The notes below the pieces were generated by a model. It searched no databases, was not told the origin of the DNA, and was given only the letters and a program-made list of their open reading frames with translations. DNA of 47,558 bases from Bacillota bacterium (GTDB taxonomy: Bacteria > Bacillota > Clostridia > Lachnospirales > Lachnospiraceae). Of the stretch, positions 34,811-44,433 are shown piece after piece. A program made the translations under genes and the position numbers. The stretch spans positions 1 to 47,558 of the forward strand of contig JAEZLH010000025.1 of NCBI GenBank assembly GCA_023435895.1, in the 5' to 3' direction. The stretch's first letter is position 1; every line of letters begins with the position of its first letter.

Positions 34811-36469
34811 TTACTTCTCAAGTTCTGCAACAACTTTAACAAGTGCTTCTAACGCATCTGCAGGAAGCTTATCAAAGCCGCCCTTATCAGTCTCTCTGGA
34901 TTCTACGAAAGCGATACGATCCTTCATTCTTGCAACTAACTGAGCTTTGTAATCAGCATCATCAAGGTTAGGAACAAAGCCTTCCCATTCAAAAATCTCA
35001 ATATCGGAGAAAGGACCCCAAGGTTTGAACTCAGTCTTGCCTTCAACGATTGCTTCAATGATTCCTAAAGTATCTGCAGGCTTAACCTTCTTGCCCATGA
35101 AATCACCGGTGTTGATAACGTAGCAGTCAACATTTCTTTCTGCAACCAGTTTCTTGAACTTCTCATAGTCATTTACCAAAGGATAGGTACGGAACGGATT
35201 CGCATATGGCTCAACAACCAAGGCATTGGGATCAACGCCAGGAGCAAGACGCTCAGCAGTTGTTCTCTTTGTAGCAAGGGTAGCACCCATAACGGAAGCT
35301 AAAGAAGCTCCTTTTAATTTGATAACAGGGGGAAGGGTAGGATCCTTCATAATCCAGAAGATTGAATCTACTGGCTCACCAATTTTATCAACACGGTTGG
35401 GTGACCATAATTTTGATTTGATGGCACGACCGTTACCATTACGGATATCCTCGGTTACAAGAACCACTTTGCCATCTTCATCCATGGTAGCGGAACAGTT
35501 CTGTGCAGTTAATAAGTATTTATTATCCTCACAGTTTGTAGGGTAATCCTGTGTTTTATCAAAGTATGTAGGCTCCATAGCGATGGAAGAACCAGTCTCA
35601 GTATTGATAATAAATGCATCATCATGGAGAACGGTTACATCATATTTGCCGCCATGCTTTGCATGGGTAATGGTTGATTTACCGGAACCAGATAAACCAA
35701 ATACAGCAGCAACATAGGACTTGCCATCTGGAAGGTTATATCTCTTCTCACCACCGTGGCAGGAAGCGTAGCCATTACGGTTGGCAACTGCCCAAGCAAT
35801 GGTAAGTGTGCCTTTCTTGTGCTCGCCAAAGTATCTCATACCAAGAAGAGCAGCACAGTTGGTAGTTGTATTAAAATAGGTTAATCCCATGGGGTGTTCC
35901 GCATGTTTCCACTGAGGATTGGAGAAGATGTAAATATCACATTCCTCACCAACAGGTGCGGAGGATTTGTACATTCTTACATATTCATCGGACATATATT
36001 GGAAGTTTAACATCCAGGAATAAAGAATATTTTCTTCACCCTCTGGAATCAACAAATGAGCCTTCACCATAAACTCGGGGTCTAAACCAATGAATACTTC
36101 TGCATGATATAAAACAGAATATCTGGTATCGTAGATAGCGTCCATAACTTTACTGTCCAGATTGTTGGTATCTACACCGGGTTCACCCGAAATCTTTCTG
36201 GCAGCAGCAGCACGGCCGGTAACAAAACCATCATTAAACAGTAAAACTTTTGCATCTTTCTCAAGACCAAAATCTTCACCACGATATACAGGCATATCCG
36301 TAACTACAGTACCGGGTGAATTCTTTGCCAGTTCATATGCTTCCCTTAAGGTATTGACCTTAACCACGTTATTTCCATAAAACGCAGCTTCAATAATGGA
36401 GCGGGTTTTGGAGAAGCCCGGTTTACCTGCACCAATTTCATCACGTTTAAAATAAGCTTTTGTTGACAT
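34811..36469 (-). CDS. pckA: Phosphoenolpyruvate carboxykinase (ATP)
   Basis: 552 residues (family about 530-540). Interconverts oxaloacetate + ATP and PEP + CO2 + ADP; in anaerobes it often runs toward oxaloacetate during succinate formation. Visible are the Walker-A-like P-loop GLSGSGKST (258-266), the metal-binding LHDDAFII, PVGEECDIYIFSNPQWKHAEHPMGL and RNGYASCHGG. C-terminal adenine-binding residues lie in NPFRTYPLVNDYEKFK. AGGAGG precedes the ATG. Monocistronic. Confidence 0.95.
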   Translation of the reverse strand: MSTKAYFKRDEIGAGKPGFSKTRSIIEAAFYGNNVVKVNTLREAYELAKNSPGTVVTDMPVYRGEDFGLEKDAKVLLFNDGFVTGRAAAARKISGEPGVDTNNLDSKVMDAIYDTRYSVLYHAEVFIGLDPEFMVKAHLLIPEGEENILYSWMLNFQYMSDEYVRMYKSSAPVGEECDIYIFSNPQWKHAEHPMGLTYFNTTTNCAALLGMRYFGEHKKGTLTIAWAVANRNGYASCHGGEKRYNLPDGKSYVAAVFGLSGSGKSTITHAKHGGKYDVTVLHDDAFIINTETGSSIAMEPTYFDKTQDYPTNCEDNKYLLTAQNCSATMDEDGKVVLVTEDIRNGNGRAIKSKLWSPNRVDKIGEPVDSIFWIMKDPTLPPVIKLKGASLASVMGATLATKRTTAERLAPGVDPNALVVEPYANPFRTYPLVNDYEKFKKLVAERNVDCYVINTGDFMGKKVKPADTLGIIEAIVEGKTEFKPWGPFSDIEIFEWEGFVPNLDDADYKAQLVARMKDRIAFVESRETDKGGFDKLPADALEALVKVVAELEK

Positions 36470-36692
36470 ATTAAATCCTCCTATTTTTATATTTTATCGT
36501 TTGCCATAATGGGCATACGAGTATTACAGTATACAATCCCATACTTCAAAAGTATAAAGGTCATGCCATTAAATGTCAACGTAAAAATATACAAATCGAG
36601 GAAAAATTAGAATTTATTGCTATGGTTTGGCCTGACTACGATTAACCCTTGGTTAACAGTACATTGCTTTGTTTTGGGTGGTTGTATTCGGG

Positions 36693-38450
36693 TTATTTCT
36701 TTGCGGTTTGAATCCATTTATTCATATGCTGCTTGATGATTTCAAACTGTGAGGGTCCCATATCAAGAAGAAATTTATGAAAATCTTTTGCAACAAAAGA
36801 ATCACCAAGTGCACTTTCTGCATCACTTCTCAAATCTTCTATCTGCAGATAACCTACGGCATATGGAAGATAAATCGCAGGCTCTTCCAGTAAGGTATTG
36901 TATATTTCACCTGCCGCATCCTCATCTTCAATGTATTGTTTTATGTATTTTACAACCTGTTCTTTCTTCCAGCCTTGATAATGAATTCCGATATCAGCCC
37001 TTGCATACATACACAGTATGATAATGTTATTATCCTCTAAGAAGTCAGCAAGCTTATTATCAATTCCAGATAGATGATAAGAGTAAAACTCTACGTAAGT
37101 TGCCCATCCTTCGTCATATCCCGTAAAGTCAAGAACGTTTCGGATTGGCGGTGGATTTTGATTGCGAAAATAAACACACTGGTATAAATGACCGGGATAG
37201 CCTTCGTGGGCAACCGTTGTATAAATCATGGACAAGGTTTCTTTGTTGTTACCATTTATGTAAATATTGTTATTCTTAAAGCTGTCAATGGGCGGTACCA
37301 AGTACATTGCAGGGCTTAAAAACTCGGACAGTGATGGGGGTACGAATTTAATCTGACAATCGACCGGAACCGCAGCGGGAAAGTCTTTTGTAATATCCTT
37401 TTTCAAATCATTTAAGATCTCATTGGGATTTGTCAAAGGGAAGGATGAAAAATCAAGATATTTATTAATTACATCCGGGTCGGACTGAGTTAATGCATTC
37501 AGGTTTGCCATGCTGCGATTAATGCCGGAATTAAGTAATTCAATCATTTGGTCCATGGTTTCATTGGTACCTACCTTGGACTGGGCCAAACATTCATAAT
37601 AATTCTTACCCTTTGGATAGTAATATAAGCCTGCGTTATTCTTACCGGTGCCTAGCAAATCGGTAAGTGCATCAATTAAGCTTTGGTAGGCAGGAACTAT
37701 ATAACATAATACTGCTTCTGTATTGGACTTCTTATAATCCTCTATTTGGGTTGCTGACAATCCCTTAAAGTGAGAAATCTTATCATTAAAATATCCAATT
37801 AAGAAATTATTTTGAGGTTCCTCTATAAAGGCCTGGCACTGAGCGATGATTCGTTTTGCTACAGAATCGTTCATAAATAGTCCATTCTCAGATTTTTCCC
37901 TTTCATATTCTATAATATCAGAAAAATAGCCCTTTATACAAGGTAAAAGTTTTAAATATTCTTCAATATCTTTCTTATCATTAAAAGCAAATTCCGCCAA
38001 AAGAATAGGCAGCTGCGCCTGTATCCCTGTTGTTGGGCCCAGGCATTCAGAATAGTATGGATATTTTTTGAATTTTATTTGTTGTTCCAGATAGCTTTTC
38101 ACGATTTCATAGGTGAGTTTTTGCTTAGAAGAGAGTTTATCATATTGATAGGATTGTAATTTTTTTAATTCTGCTTCAGAATTAGCCCAATCTTTTTTCA
38201 TCTGGGATAATCCGTATTTTCCAAAAGTGGGTGATGCATCTTTGATACCATAGTTCTCAGGATGTGCGAGGGAATAGTTTAGGGATAAGGAATCAGATTG
38301 AACTTCCTGAACGAAAATATCATTCATGAAGTTATCAAATTGTCGTTGTACCAGTTGGTTTTTTGTATGGTGTGCACAGCCAAAAACGGCGGATGCAATA
38401 CTTACCATAATAATTAGTATGAGGATTGGTTTCAAGATTTTCTTGTTCAT
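36693..38450 (-). CDS. DUF885-family lipoprotein, putative zinc peptidase
   Basis: 585 residues from the ATG at 38450, which is chosen because GGAGG lies five bases upstream and the protein then starts with a lipoprotein signal (lipobox VFGC, C25). The upstream in-frame extension to 38621 looks non-coding. The body belongs to the DUF885 family: mostly helical with HEGYPGH (415-421), an HExxxxH-type zinc site seen in carboxypeptidase-like enzymes, and later GYDEGWATYVEFY and LPYAVGYLQIEDLR. It is anchored outside the cell and probably trims peptides. Monocistronic on the minus strand. Confidence 0.85.
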   Translation of the reverse strand: MNKKILKPILILIIMVSIASAVFGCAHHTKNQLVQRQFDNFMNDIFVQEVQSDSLSLNYSLAHPENYGIKDASPTFGKYGLSQMKKDWANSEAELKKLQSYQYDKLSSKQKLTYEIVKSYLEQQIKFKKYPYYSECLGPTTGIQAQLPILLAEFAFNDKKDIEEYLKLLPCIKGYFSDIIEYEREKSENGLFMNDSVAKRIIAQCQAFIEEPQNNFLIGYFNDKISHFKGLSATQIEDYKKSNTEAVLCYIVPAYQSLIDALTDLLGTGKNNAGLYYYPKGKNYYECLAQSKVGTNETMDQMIELLNSGINRSMANLNALTQSDPDVINKYLDFSSFPLTNPNEILNDLKKDITKDFPAAVPVDCQIKFVPPSLSEFLSPAMYLVPPIDSFKNNNIYINGNNKETLSMIYTTVAHEGYPGHLYQCVYFRNQNPPPIRNVLDFTGYDEGWATYVEFYSYHLSGIDNKLADFLEDNNIIILCMYARADIGIHYQGWKKEQVVKYIKQYIEDEDAAGEIYNTLLEEPAIYLPYAVGYLQIEDLRSDAESALGDSFVAKDFHKFLLDMGPSQFEIIKQHMNKWIQTAKK

Positions 38451-38760
38451 AAGAGCCTCCTTAAGCATTCCGGATATGCATGCGGGTATCATATAGGATC
38501 GATTGCTTGACAATGTTTTCCTAATAACCATTGTTTTTGTATCAGGAATAGATTCCGCAAAAGAGTAAAAGCTGTTTATTTCATGTTTATTCGAGGAAAT
38601 GAATGATAAGAAGTAGTACAATTAACTTTTGGATGAAATGTATGAGTTGGAATTAATTAGCCCTGTATATACCGTAACAATGTCAATTTGCATAAAGCAA
38701 AAGATTTATGCTTCAAGGATAATGAATATATTACCTTTGGTAATCCGAAATGCATAAGGT
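38451..38760. other. Intergenic region between DUF885 gene and flagellar unit
   Basis: AT-rich spacer of about 310 bases. CCTTTGGTAATCCGAAATGCATAAGGTTAAG near its end contains a short inverted ACCTTT/AAGGT. No gene is supported. The sigma-D-like promoter follows immediately. Confidence 0.4.
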
Positions 38761-38787
38761 TAAGTTTTGTACAGTGTTTGCCGAAAT
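38761..38787 (+). promoter_or_regulatory. Sigma-D (sigma-28)-type flagellar promoter
   Basis: TAAG (38761-38764), exactly 15 bases, then GCCGAAAT (38780-38787). This compares with the Gram-positive sigma-D consensus TAAA-N15-GCCGATAT. It stands 60 bases before the first gene of the FliK-like/flagellin/FliS unit, where late flagellar genes are expected to be sigma-D dependent. Confidence 0.75.
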
Positions 38788-38846
38788 ATAAGCAGAAGGA
38801 AAGATGGTGTATCGTACTTAATCTTAATTGACGCAAAGGGGCTAAC

Positions 38847-41800
38847 ATGAATTATAAAGCGATATTAAATAACGGGAACGGAATAAGAACCAATAAATTT
38901 AATGATAGTCATCTAAAAATAAATCAAGAGAAAAAAGAAAATGTACTTACCCAACTAAAGAAGGGGCAGCAGGTAAGCGGTCTGGTACTTTCGGTGGGTG
39001 AGCAGGTCACGCTGAGTATTAACGACCAGGAGATAACCACCAGTGGAGATGTGCTAAATAATGTGAAGCCCGGTGATAGAAAGAATTTTGAAGTAGTGAA
39101 GGCGAATGGCAAGGAGATAGAGCTGCGAGTTCTTGATGAGACTTCAATAGCAAACGGAAAACCCTTTAAAGCAACGATTACAAAGAATACGGATTGGGAA
39201 AATGTTCTCAAACATAAGCGAAAGAATACGGATCTAAACGAGAAAGCCGCAGAGGATGTTCAAATAAAGAGCAAGCTAGATAAAATTCACGCGATGCTTA
39301 CAGAACAAGATTGTGAGCTCTTGGAGAGAAAAGGTATTAATATAGAGAGTTATACGGTGGGTGGCCTATATGATGTTTTAAAAAGAGTTAAGCGTAGTGA
39401 AACAGAGGAGAAGGTAACTTTAAGTGAAAAAGGAAGAAATCAATCTCTGGAGCAAAGACTGAAAGAGAATGATTTGCCCACGACCTCTGAGAATGTTCAA
39501 AAACTGAGCAAAGCCCTGGAATTGAGCAGTTCGGTTAATGCAATGAATGACATTTCAATGCAATACATGATAGCTACAAATGCTTCCCCATCGGTTGAAA
39601 ACATTTATAAGGCAAATTACAGCCAAGCAAGCGATAGACTGAACATCAAGCAGTTAACAGAAGATACTTGGAAGGAACTAAAAGGACAGGCAGGGGATGT
39701 AATTGCATCCGCGGGTTATGCCATCAATGAAGAGAACTTAAACGATGCTAGGTGGTTGTTGGAGAACGATCTTCCTTTGACAAAAGAAACCTTTGGTTAT
39801 AAGAAGGAGTTAGAGGATATTAAGAAAAATTCCAATGAAGATAGTATCATGAATCATATGATTAAGGGGATGAAAGAAGGAATTGATCCTAAGGATGTCT
39901 CTTTATCAGAGAACTCTACAAAAGCAGAAAATCAGCTGGTGGAAGACATTCGTTCCATTAGCGATGAAGCCATATCAAAGGCGGTACAAGATGACGGTAA
40001 GATAACAATCAGAAGATTAAAAACCATTCAAGAAGAGCTTAACTTAGTAAAGAAGAAAACCAATTCCATTGGGGCAGATAATCAAAAGGGTGACACGCCT
40101 CTAATTAATGAGAAAACAACGGAGCCGATCTCCCCAAATAATGAATTATCTAGGGAATATGAGGACATAAAGGCGAAGAGACAGCTGGAAGAGATTCGCC
40201 TTAAGATGACCGTAGAAGCGGCTGGTCAGCTAAAGAAGCAAGGAATTGAAGTAGATACGGAGAGTTTAGAGAAGGTAGTAGAAGAACTTAGAAAGCTGGA
40301 GGAAGGTTACCATCAAAGCTTATTAAAAGAGGCAGACCTAGAAACCAGTGCATCCAATGTACAGCTTCTAAGAAATACCATGGAAAGTGTTGAGGCTTTA
40401 AGCGGAATGCCTGCAGGTATTCTGGGAAGCACGCTTTCTATTCGCAATGTTCAGACGATACCGTCACTAGCCTCAGAAGGAGCGGTTTTACAGGCAGAGT
40501 ATGCGAAAGCCGGTGCAGCATATGAGACATTAGCGACTGTTCCCAATGCGGAATATGGTGATTCCATTCGGAAAGCCTTTGAGAATGCAAATTCACTCTT
40601 GTCACAGAAGGGATTAGAAGATACAGAGCAAAATAAACGTGCAATTCGAATCCTTGGTTATAACCAAATGGAAATCACTCCTGAGAATGTAAATAAAGTA
40701 AAGGCTTATGATGCACAAGTAACTTCCCTTATAAAGAATTTAAATCCTGAGATTACTGTACGGATGATGAAGCAGGGTATTAATCCGTTAAATATTACAA
40801 TCAATGAGTTAAACAACACGATTGAACAGCTTAAGGAGGAACAGGGAATTACCTCGGAGGATAAATATAGTGTTTATCTGAATAAGCTTGAAAAGCAGAA
40901 AGCCATAACGGAAGAAGAAAGAAAGGCTTATATCGGAATTTATCGTTTGCTCTATAATATTGATAAATCAGATGGAGCGGTATTAGGATCAGTGCTTCAT
41001 TCTAACAGAGAGGTAACCTTAAGTAATCTGCTGACTGCAATACAAACGAACAAAAAAGGAAGCATGAATGAAATCATTGATGACGAGTTTGGAACGCTGC
41101 AGGATATTACAAGAAATAAAGAGAGCATCTCTTCCCAGTTAAATCTCTTTCAAGAGGGTGGAAGGGATACACAACATAATCCTTCTGAGGATGCACCGAC
41201 TCCAGAGGAGCAAGCAAGATATTTGAATCGTATCGTAAAGGAGTTAATGGATGAAATATCCCCTGTAAAGCTTAGAGAAAGTATAAGACAGCTAAATTCC
41301 GGCTTATCAAGAAGCAAGGAATCCACAGAATCACGGACCGCCACAGAAAAGAATGTATGGGATAACATAAAAGACCTTACCCCTGAAAAGCTATTGGATT
41401 ATCTTCGCCAAAGTAAGGAGAGCGGGGATGAGCTGGAGGAATATGCATCAAAAGTCAAAGAACTCAGAGAGATGTGTAAAAATGCAGAACAATCCATCCG
41501 TTTTTTAAGAGAATTTAAAATGCCAAGCACAACAGGGAATCTTATCATGGCAAATCAACTTTTGTCAGGGGGAAATTCGGCGGTTAAACGGCTTTTAAAT
41601 ATGGAAAAGGAAAGAAAAGTCGAAAATTCCGAAAATGATATAAAGAATCTTGATGATTTGTCCGATAACTTAATCGATAAGCAAACAATGAGCGAAGCTT
41701 ATGATCAATTAGAAGAAGAAGCAAAGCGCGCCATTGTAAGAGGTTGCTCCGGTGAACAGATTGATAGTACAAGATTAGCGCAGCTAAAAAGCATTGGAAG

Positions 41801-42281
41801 GCAGATGACCTTCGAGAAGGCTTTGGCAGAGAAAGAGTTCTATCAAATACCCATTGAAACACAGCAGGGTATAACCAATATGAATCTAACCATTCTTCGA
41901 GGAGAAAAGGAAAGTGGTAAGGTGAGTATAACGGTTGCTTCTCCAGCGCTTGGGAATGTAAAAGCGGAATTTTCAATAAAGGGTGATACCATCAAAGGCT
42001 TTTTGGGCAGTGACCAAAAGAATGGACTAGAGCAACTACAGAGTAATATGAATGAGGTAGAAGCGGCCATTACAGAATGCCGTCTTAACGTAAAACAAAT
42101 GGATTTCGGATTAATCCACCAGGATAGTGAGAACAATAGCTTCTTGAGCTCATTTTCAGAGGATAATGAGCCGAAGATTACCATTGATACTGAGAGAAGC
42201 TTATATCGGATTGCGAAAGCTGTGGTACAGACAGTACGCATGGTGGAACAAAGCAATACAGAGAATAGAGCTGTCTCTTAA
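38847..42281 (+). CDS. Large FliK-like flagellar protein, DUF6240-type
   Basis: 1144 residues. Residues about 20-110 form an OB-like beta domain (KKGQQVSGLVLSVGEQVTLSI...DRKNFEVVKANGKEIELRVL), as in clostridial FliK-like N-termini. The middle about 850 residues are charged and helical with recurring phrases such as LPLTKETFGYKKEL and NDLPTTSENVQKLSKAL. The C-terminus (about 1005-1095; GKVSITVASPALGNVKAEFSIKGD, then LQSNMNEVEAAITECRLNVKQMDF) has the strand-helix pattern of the FliK hook-length domain. It lacks a signal peptide, as expected for a flagellar type III substrate. A sigma-D-like promoter precedes it, with flagellin and FliS downstream. The DUF6240 name is from memory. Confidence 0.65.
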   Translation: MNYKAILNNGNGIRTNKFNDSHLKINQEKKENVLTQLKKGQQVSGLVLSVGEQVTLSINDQEITTSGDVLNNVKPGDRKNFEVVKANGKEIELRVLDETSIANGKPFKATITKNTDWENVLKHKRKNTDLNEKAAEDVQIKSKLDKIHAMLTEQDCELLERKGINIESYTVGGLYDVLKRVKRSETEEKVTLSEKGRNQSLEQRLKENDLPTTSENVQKLSKALELSSSVNAMNDISMQYMIATNASPSVENIYKANYSQASDRLNIKQLTEDTWKELKGQAGDVIASAGYAINEENLNDARWLLENDLPLTKETFGYKKELEDIKKNSNEDSIMNHMIKGMKEGIDPKDVSLSENSTKAENQLVEDIRSISDEAISKAVQDDGKITIRRLKTIQEELNLVKKKTNSIGADNQKGDTPLINEKTTEPISPNNELSREYEDIKAKRQLEEIRLKMTVEAAGQLKKQGIEVDTESLEKVVEELRKLEEGYHQSLLKEADLETSASNVQLLRNTMESVEALSGMPAGILGSTLSIRNVQTIPSLASEGAVLQAEYAKAGAAYETLATVPNAEYGDSIRKAFENANSLLSQKGLEDTEQNKRAIRILGYNQMEITPENVNKVKAYDAQVTSLIKNLNPEITVRMMKQGINPLNITINELNNTIEQLKEEQGITSEDKYSVYLNKLEKQKAITEEERKAYIGIYRLLYNIDKSDGAVLGSVLHSNREVTLSNLLTAIQTNKKGSMNEIIDDEFGTLQDITRNKESISSQLNLFQEGGRDTQHNPSEDAPTPEEQARYLNRIVKELMDEISPVKLRESIRQLNSGLSRSKESTESRTATEKNVWDNIKDLTPEKLLDYLRQSKESGDELEEYASKVKELREMCKNAEQSIRFLREFKMPSTTGNLIMANQLLSGGNSAVKRLLNMEKERKVENSENDIKNLDDLSDNLIDKQTMSEAYDQLEEEAKRAIVRGCSGEQIDSTRLAQLKSIGRQMTFEKALAEKEFYQIPIETQQGITNMNLTILRGEKESGKVSITVASPALGNVKAEFSIKGDTIKGFLGSDQKNGLEQLQSNMNEVEAAITECRLNVKQMDFGLIHQDSENNSFLSSFSEDNEPKITIDTERSLYRIAKAVVQTVRMVEQSNTENRAVS

Positions 42282-42387
42282 CAAAATCGGCCACACGGAG
42301 GTTGCTGATGATAGAATAACTTTATGTAGGACCATCATTTCATGGAGGGGGATGGCTTCGGTACAGAAAGGGAACGGGTGATACATA
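42282..42387 (+). promoter_or_regulatory. Flagellin mRNA leader with five GGA motifs
   Basis: The 106 bases before the flagellin start contain GGA at 42297, 42329, 42344, 42350 and 42371. TGATG/CATCA can present the second in a loop (TGTAGGACC). GGA in hairpin loops is the CsrA recognition element, and in Bacillus and other motile Firmicutes CsrA with FliW controls flagellin translation. A CsrA role here is inference. Confidence 0.4.
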
Positions 42388-43908
42388 GTGAGAATTAACC
42401 ATAATATTGTAGCCTTAAAGGCAAATAATCAATTAGGGAAAACAAACAAATTACTTGACAAGAGTTTGGAGAAATTATCTTCAGGATTTCGAATTAATAG
42501 TGCAGCTGATGATTCTGCCGGAATGGCGATTTCCCAAAAGATGAAAACACAGATTGCAGGACTTGATCAAGCCAATCGAAATGCATCGGATGGTATCTCG
42601 GTTATTCAGACAGCGGAAGGCGCATTAAATGAAGTGGAGAACATGCTTCAAAGAATGAGAGAGCTTGCCGTACAATCTGCCAATGGAACCTATACCACAG
42701 AGGATCGTACCGCAATCCAAGCCGAAATTGATCAGCTTAGCCAGGAGATGGATCGTATCTCTAAGACAACAGAATTTAATACGATGCCATTGTTAGATGG
42801 TACGATTGATAGAAAGTCATTTTCCAGTGATAACAAAGTGAGTTTAGTGTCCTTATCCGACTCGGTATCGGTTGGAGATTATACGCTTAAAGTATTAGAA
42901 GATGCAAGACAGGCAGTATTTGTTGGTGCACCATCCTCTTATACCGGTACAACCATAGGGGTAGATGGTACAATTAATATCAATGGTGAAACCATAGAGA
43001 TTGCAGCAACGGATACCTACAATGACGTATTCAAGAAAATCATAGATGCCGGCGACACGGTTGGAGTTAGTGTATTTGCAACAAATAACACTGCAGCGGT
43101 AGCAGGAGGAACAGGACCTGCAGGCTATAACACAGTTACATGGGCATCCGGTACCCGATTGGCATTCGCATCTCAGGAATATGGCTCTGATCAAAAGATA
43201 GAATTGTATTGTGATAATGCAACTTTGGCAACAAAGTTAGGTCTTTCACCGGCAAAAGTAACGGCAAAGGGTGTTGATGCACAGGCAGCAGTTGTAACAG
43301 GAGCTGGATCACAATTTTCCAATACCGCAACAGTGTCAGTGAGCGGCAATAAGATTACGGTTTCAGATCGCAGCGGTTTTGAGATGGTTGCAGAACTCCA
43401 GCCGTCAACAGTGGGAACAACCTTTTATGATACTGTACTTGGTTCAGCCAATACACCGGGAATCAATGTAGCTGGACCGGATAAGAATGTTGTGATATCC
43501 GTATTGGATGCTGGTCCCATGGACTTACAGATTGGTGCTAACGAGGGACAGACCATGTCCGTTCGTATCCCTAAGGTGAATCCACAGACCTTGGGTGTGG
43601 ATAAAATCAATATTGCAACTTCTGATGGAGCTCAGAAAGCAATTGCACTTCTTGACAATGCAGTAAATCTGGTTTCAGCAATTCGCTCTAAGCTGGGTGC
43701 ATATCAGAATCGTTTGGAACATTCCATTGCCAATTTGGATACCACTTCAGAGAACCTGACGGAATCCCTTTCCCGTATTGAAGATGTGGATATGGCAGAA
43801 GAGATGGCCGAATACACACAAAAGAATGTATTGGCACAGGCAGGCACATCCATGCTTGCTCAGGCAAATCAAAGACCTCAAGCTATCCTGTCATTATTAC
43901 AGAGGTAA
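42388..43908 (+). CDS. hag: Flagellin
   Basis: 506 residues, exported filament subunit. N-terminal D0/D1 (MRINHNIVALKANNQLGKTN...LEKLSSGFRINSAADDSAGMAIS) and C-terminal D1/D0 (LENxL-like YQNRLEHSIANLDTTSENLTES...SMLAQANQRPQAILSLLQR) are fully conserved. Between about residue 150 and 405 lies a variable outer domain with a flagellin IN-type motif (ININGETIEIAATDTYNDVFKKI), making it larger than the minimal 270-residue form. It starts with GTG; GGGTGAT stands five bases upstream. The gene follows the FliK-like gene after 106 bases and precedes its chaperone fliS. Confidence 0.95.
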   Translation: MRINHNIVALKANNQLGKTNKLLDKSLEKLSSGFRINSAADDSAGMAISQKMKTQIAGLDQANRNASDGISVIQTAEGALNEVENMLQRMRELAVQSANGTYTTEDRTAIQAEIDQLSQEMDRISKTTEFNTMPLLDGTIDRKSFSSDNKVSLVSLSDSVSVGDYTLKVLEDARQAVFVGAPSSYTGTTIGVDGTININGETIEIAATDTYNDVFKKIIDAGDTVGVSVFATNNTAAVAGGTGPAGYNTVTWASGTRLAFASQEYGSDQKIELYCDNATLATKLGLSPAKVTAKGVDAQAAVVTGAGSQFSNTATVSVSGNKITVSDRSGFEMVAELQPSTVGTTFYDTVLGSANTPGINVAGPDKNVVISVLDAGPMDLQIGANEGQTMSVRIPKVNPQTLGVDKINIATSDGAQKAIALLDNAVNLVSAIRSKLGAYQNRLEHSIANLDTTSENLTESLSRIEDVDMAEEMAEYTQKNVLAQAGTSMLAQANQRPQAILSLLQR

Positions 43909-43944
43909 GAAGCTTCAGGTAGAATGGATTAACGGAGGTTATTC

Positions 43945-44424
43945 ATGAAGAAGGAAGTAATTCAGGCTTTTACAGCTAGAGTGACGCAGGCATCAAGGAG
44001 CGAATTAACCGTAATTTTATACGAGATGATTCTAACAGAACTTGAAGAGGCGAAGGAAGCCTATGAGATAGAAGACCTCAATACCTTTGACAGGGAGCTA
44101 AAAAGAGCTCAAAAATATGTCAATGAACTAATTGTCAGCTTAGACTATCAATATCAGATAGCGTATGATTTGGTCAGTCTTTACCTATATATTAATAAAC
44201 GAATTATCACCGCCATCATCAAGAGAAATCCGGTTTCTCTGGACAGTGCCAAAGTGGTTCTTGATAAACTACTGATCGGTTTTAAAGGGGTCAGCAGTGA
44301 GGACCAAAGCGGACCAATGATGCGCAACACCCAACAGCTCTACGCGGGCTTAACCTACGGAAAAGGCACTTTGAATGAGACTTACATTGATCCCTCCAAT
44401 GGGAACCGTGGGTTTATTGCATAA
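43945..44424 (+). CDS. fliS: Flagellin export chaperone FliS
   Basis: 159 residues, a little longer than usual (about 130). The FliS four-helix pattern is clear: QAFTARVTQASRSELTVILYEMILTELEEA, then DLNTFDRELKRAQKYVNELIVSLD, QYQIAYDLVSLYLYINKRIITA and DSAKVVLDKLLIGF. It binds the disordered C-terminus of flagellin in the cytoplasm and prevents premature polymerisation. The extra C-terminal tail (NTQQLYAGLTYGKGTLNETY) is typical of Lachnospiraceae-like forms, from memory. CGGAGG precedes the ATG; the gap to flagellin is 36 bases. Confidence 0.9.
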   Translation: MKKEVIQAFTARVTQASRSELTVILYEMILTELEEAKEAYEIEDLNTFDRELKRAQKYVNELIVSLDYQYQIAYDLVSLYLYINKRIITAIIKRNPVSLDSAKVVLDKLLIGFKGVSSEDQSGPMMRNTQQLYAGLTYGKGTLNETYIDPSNGNRGFIA

Positions 44425-44433
44425 ATAAGCCAC

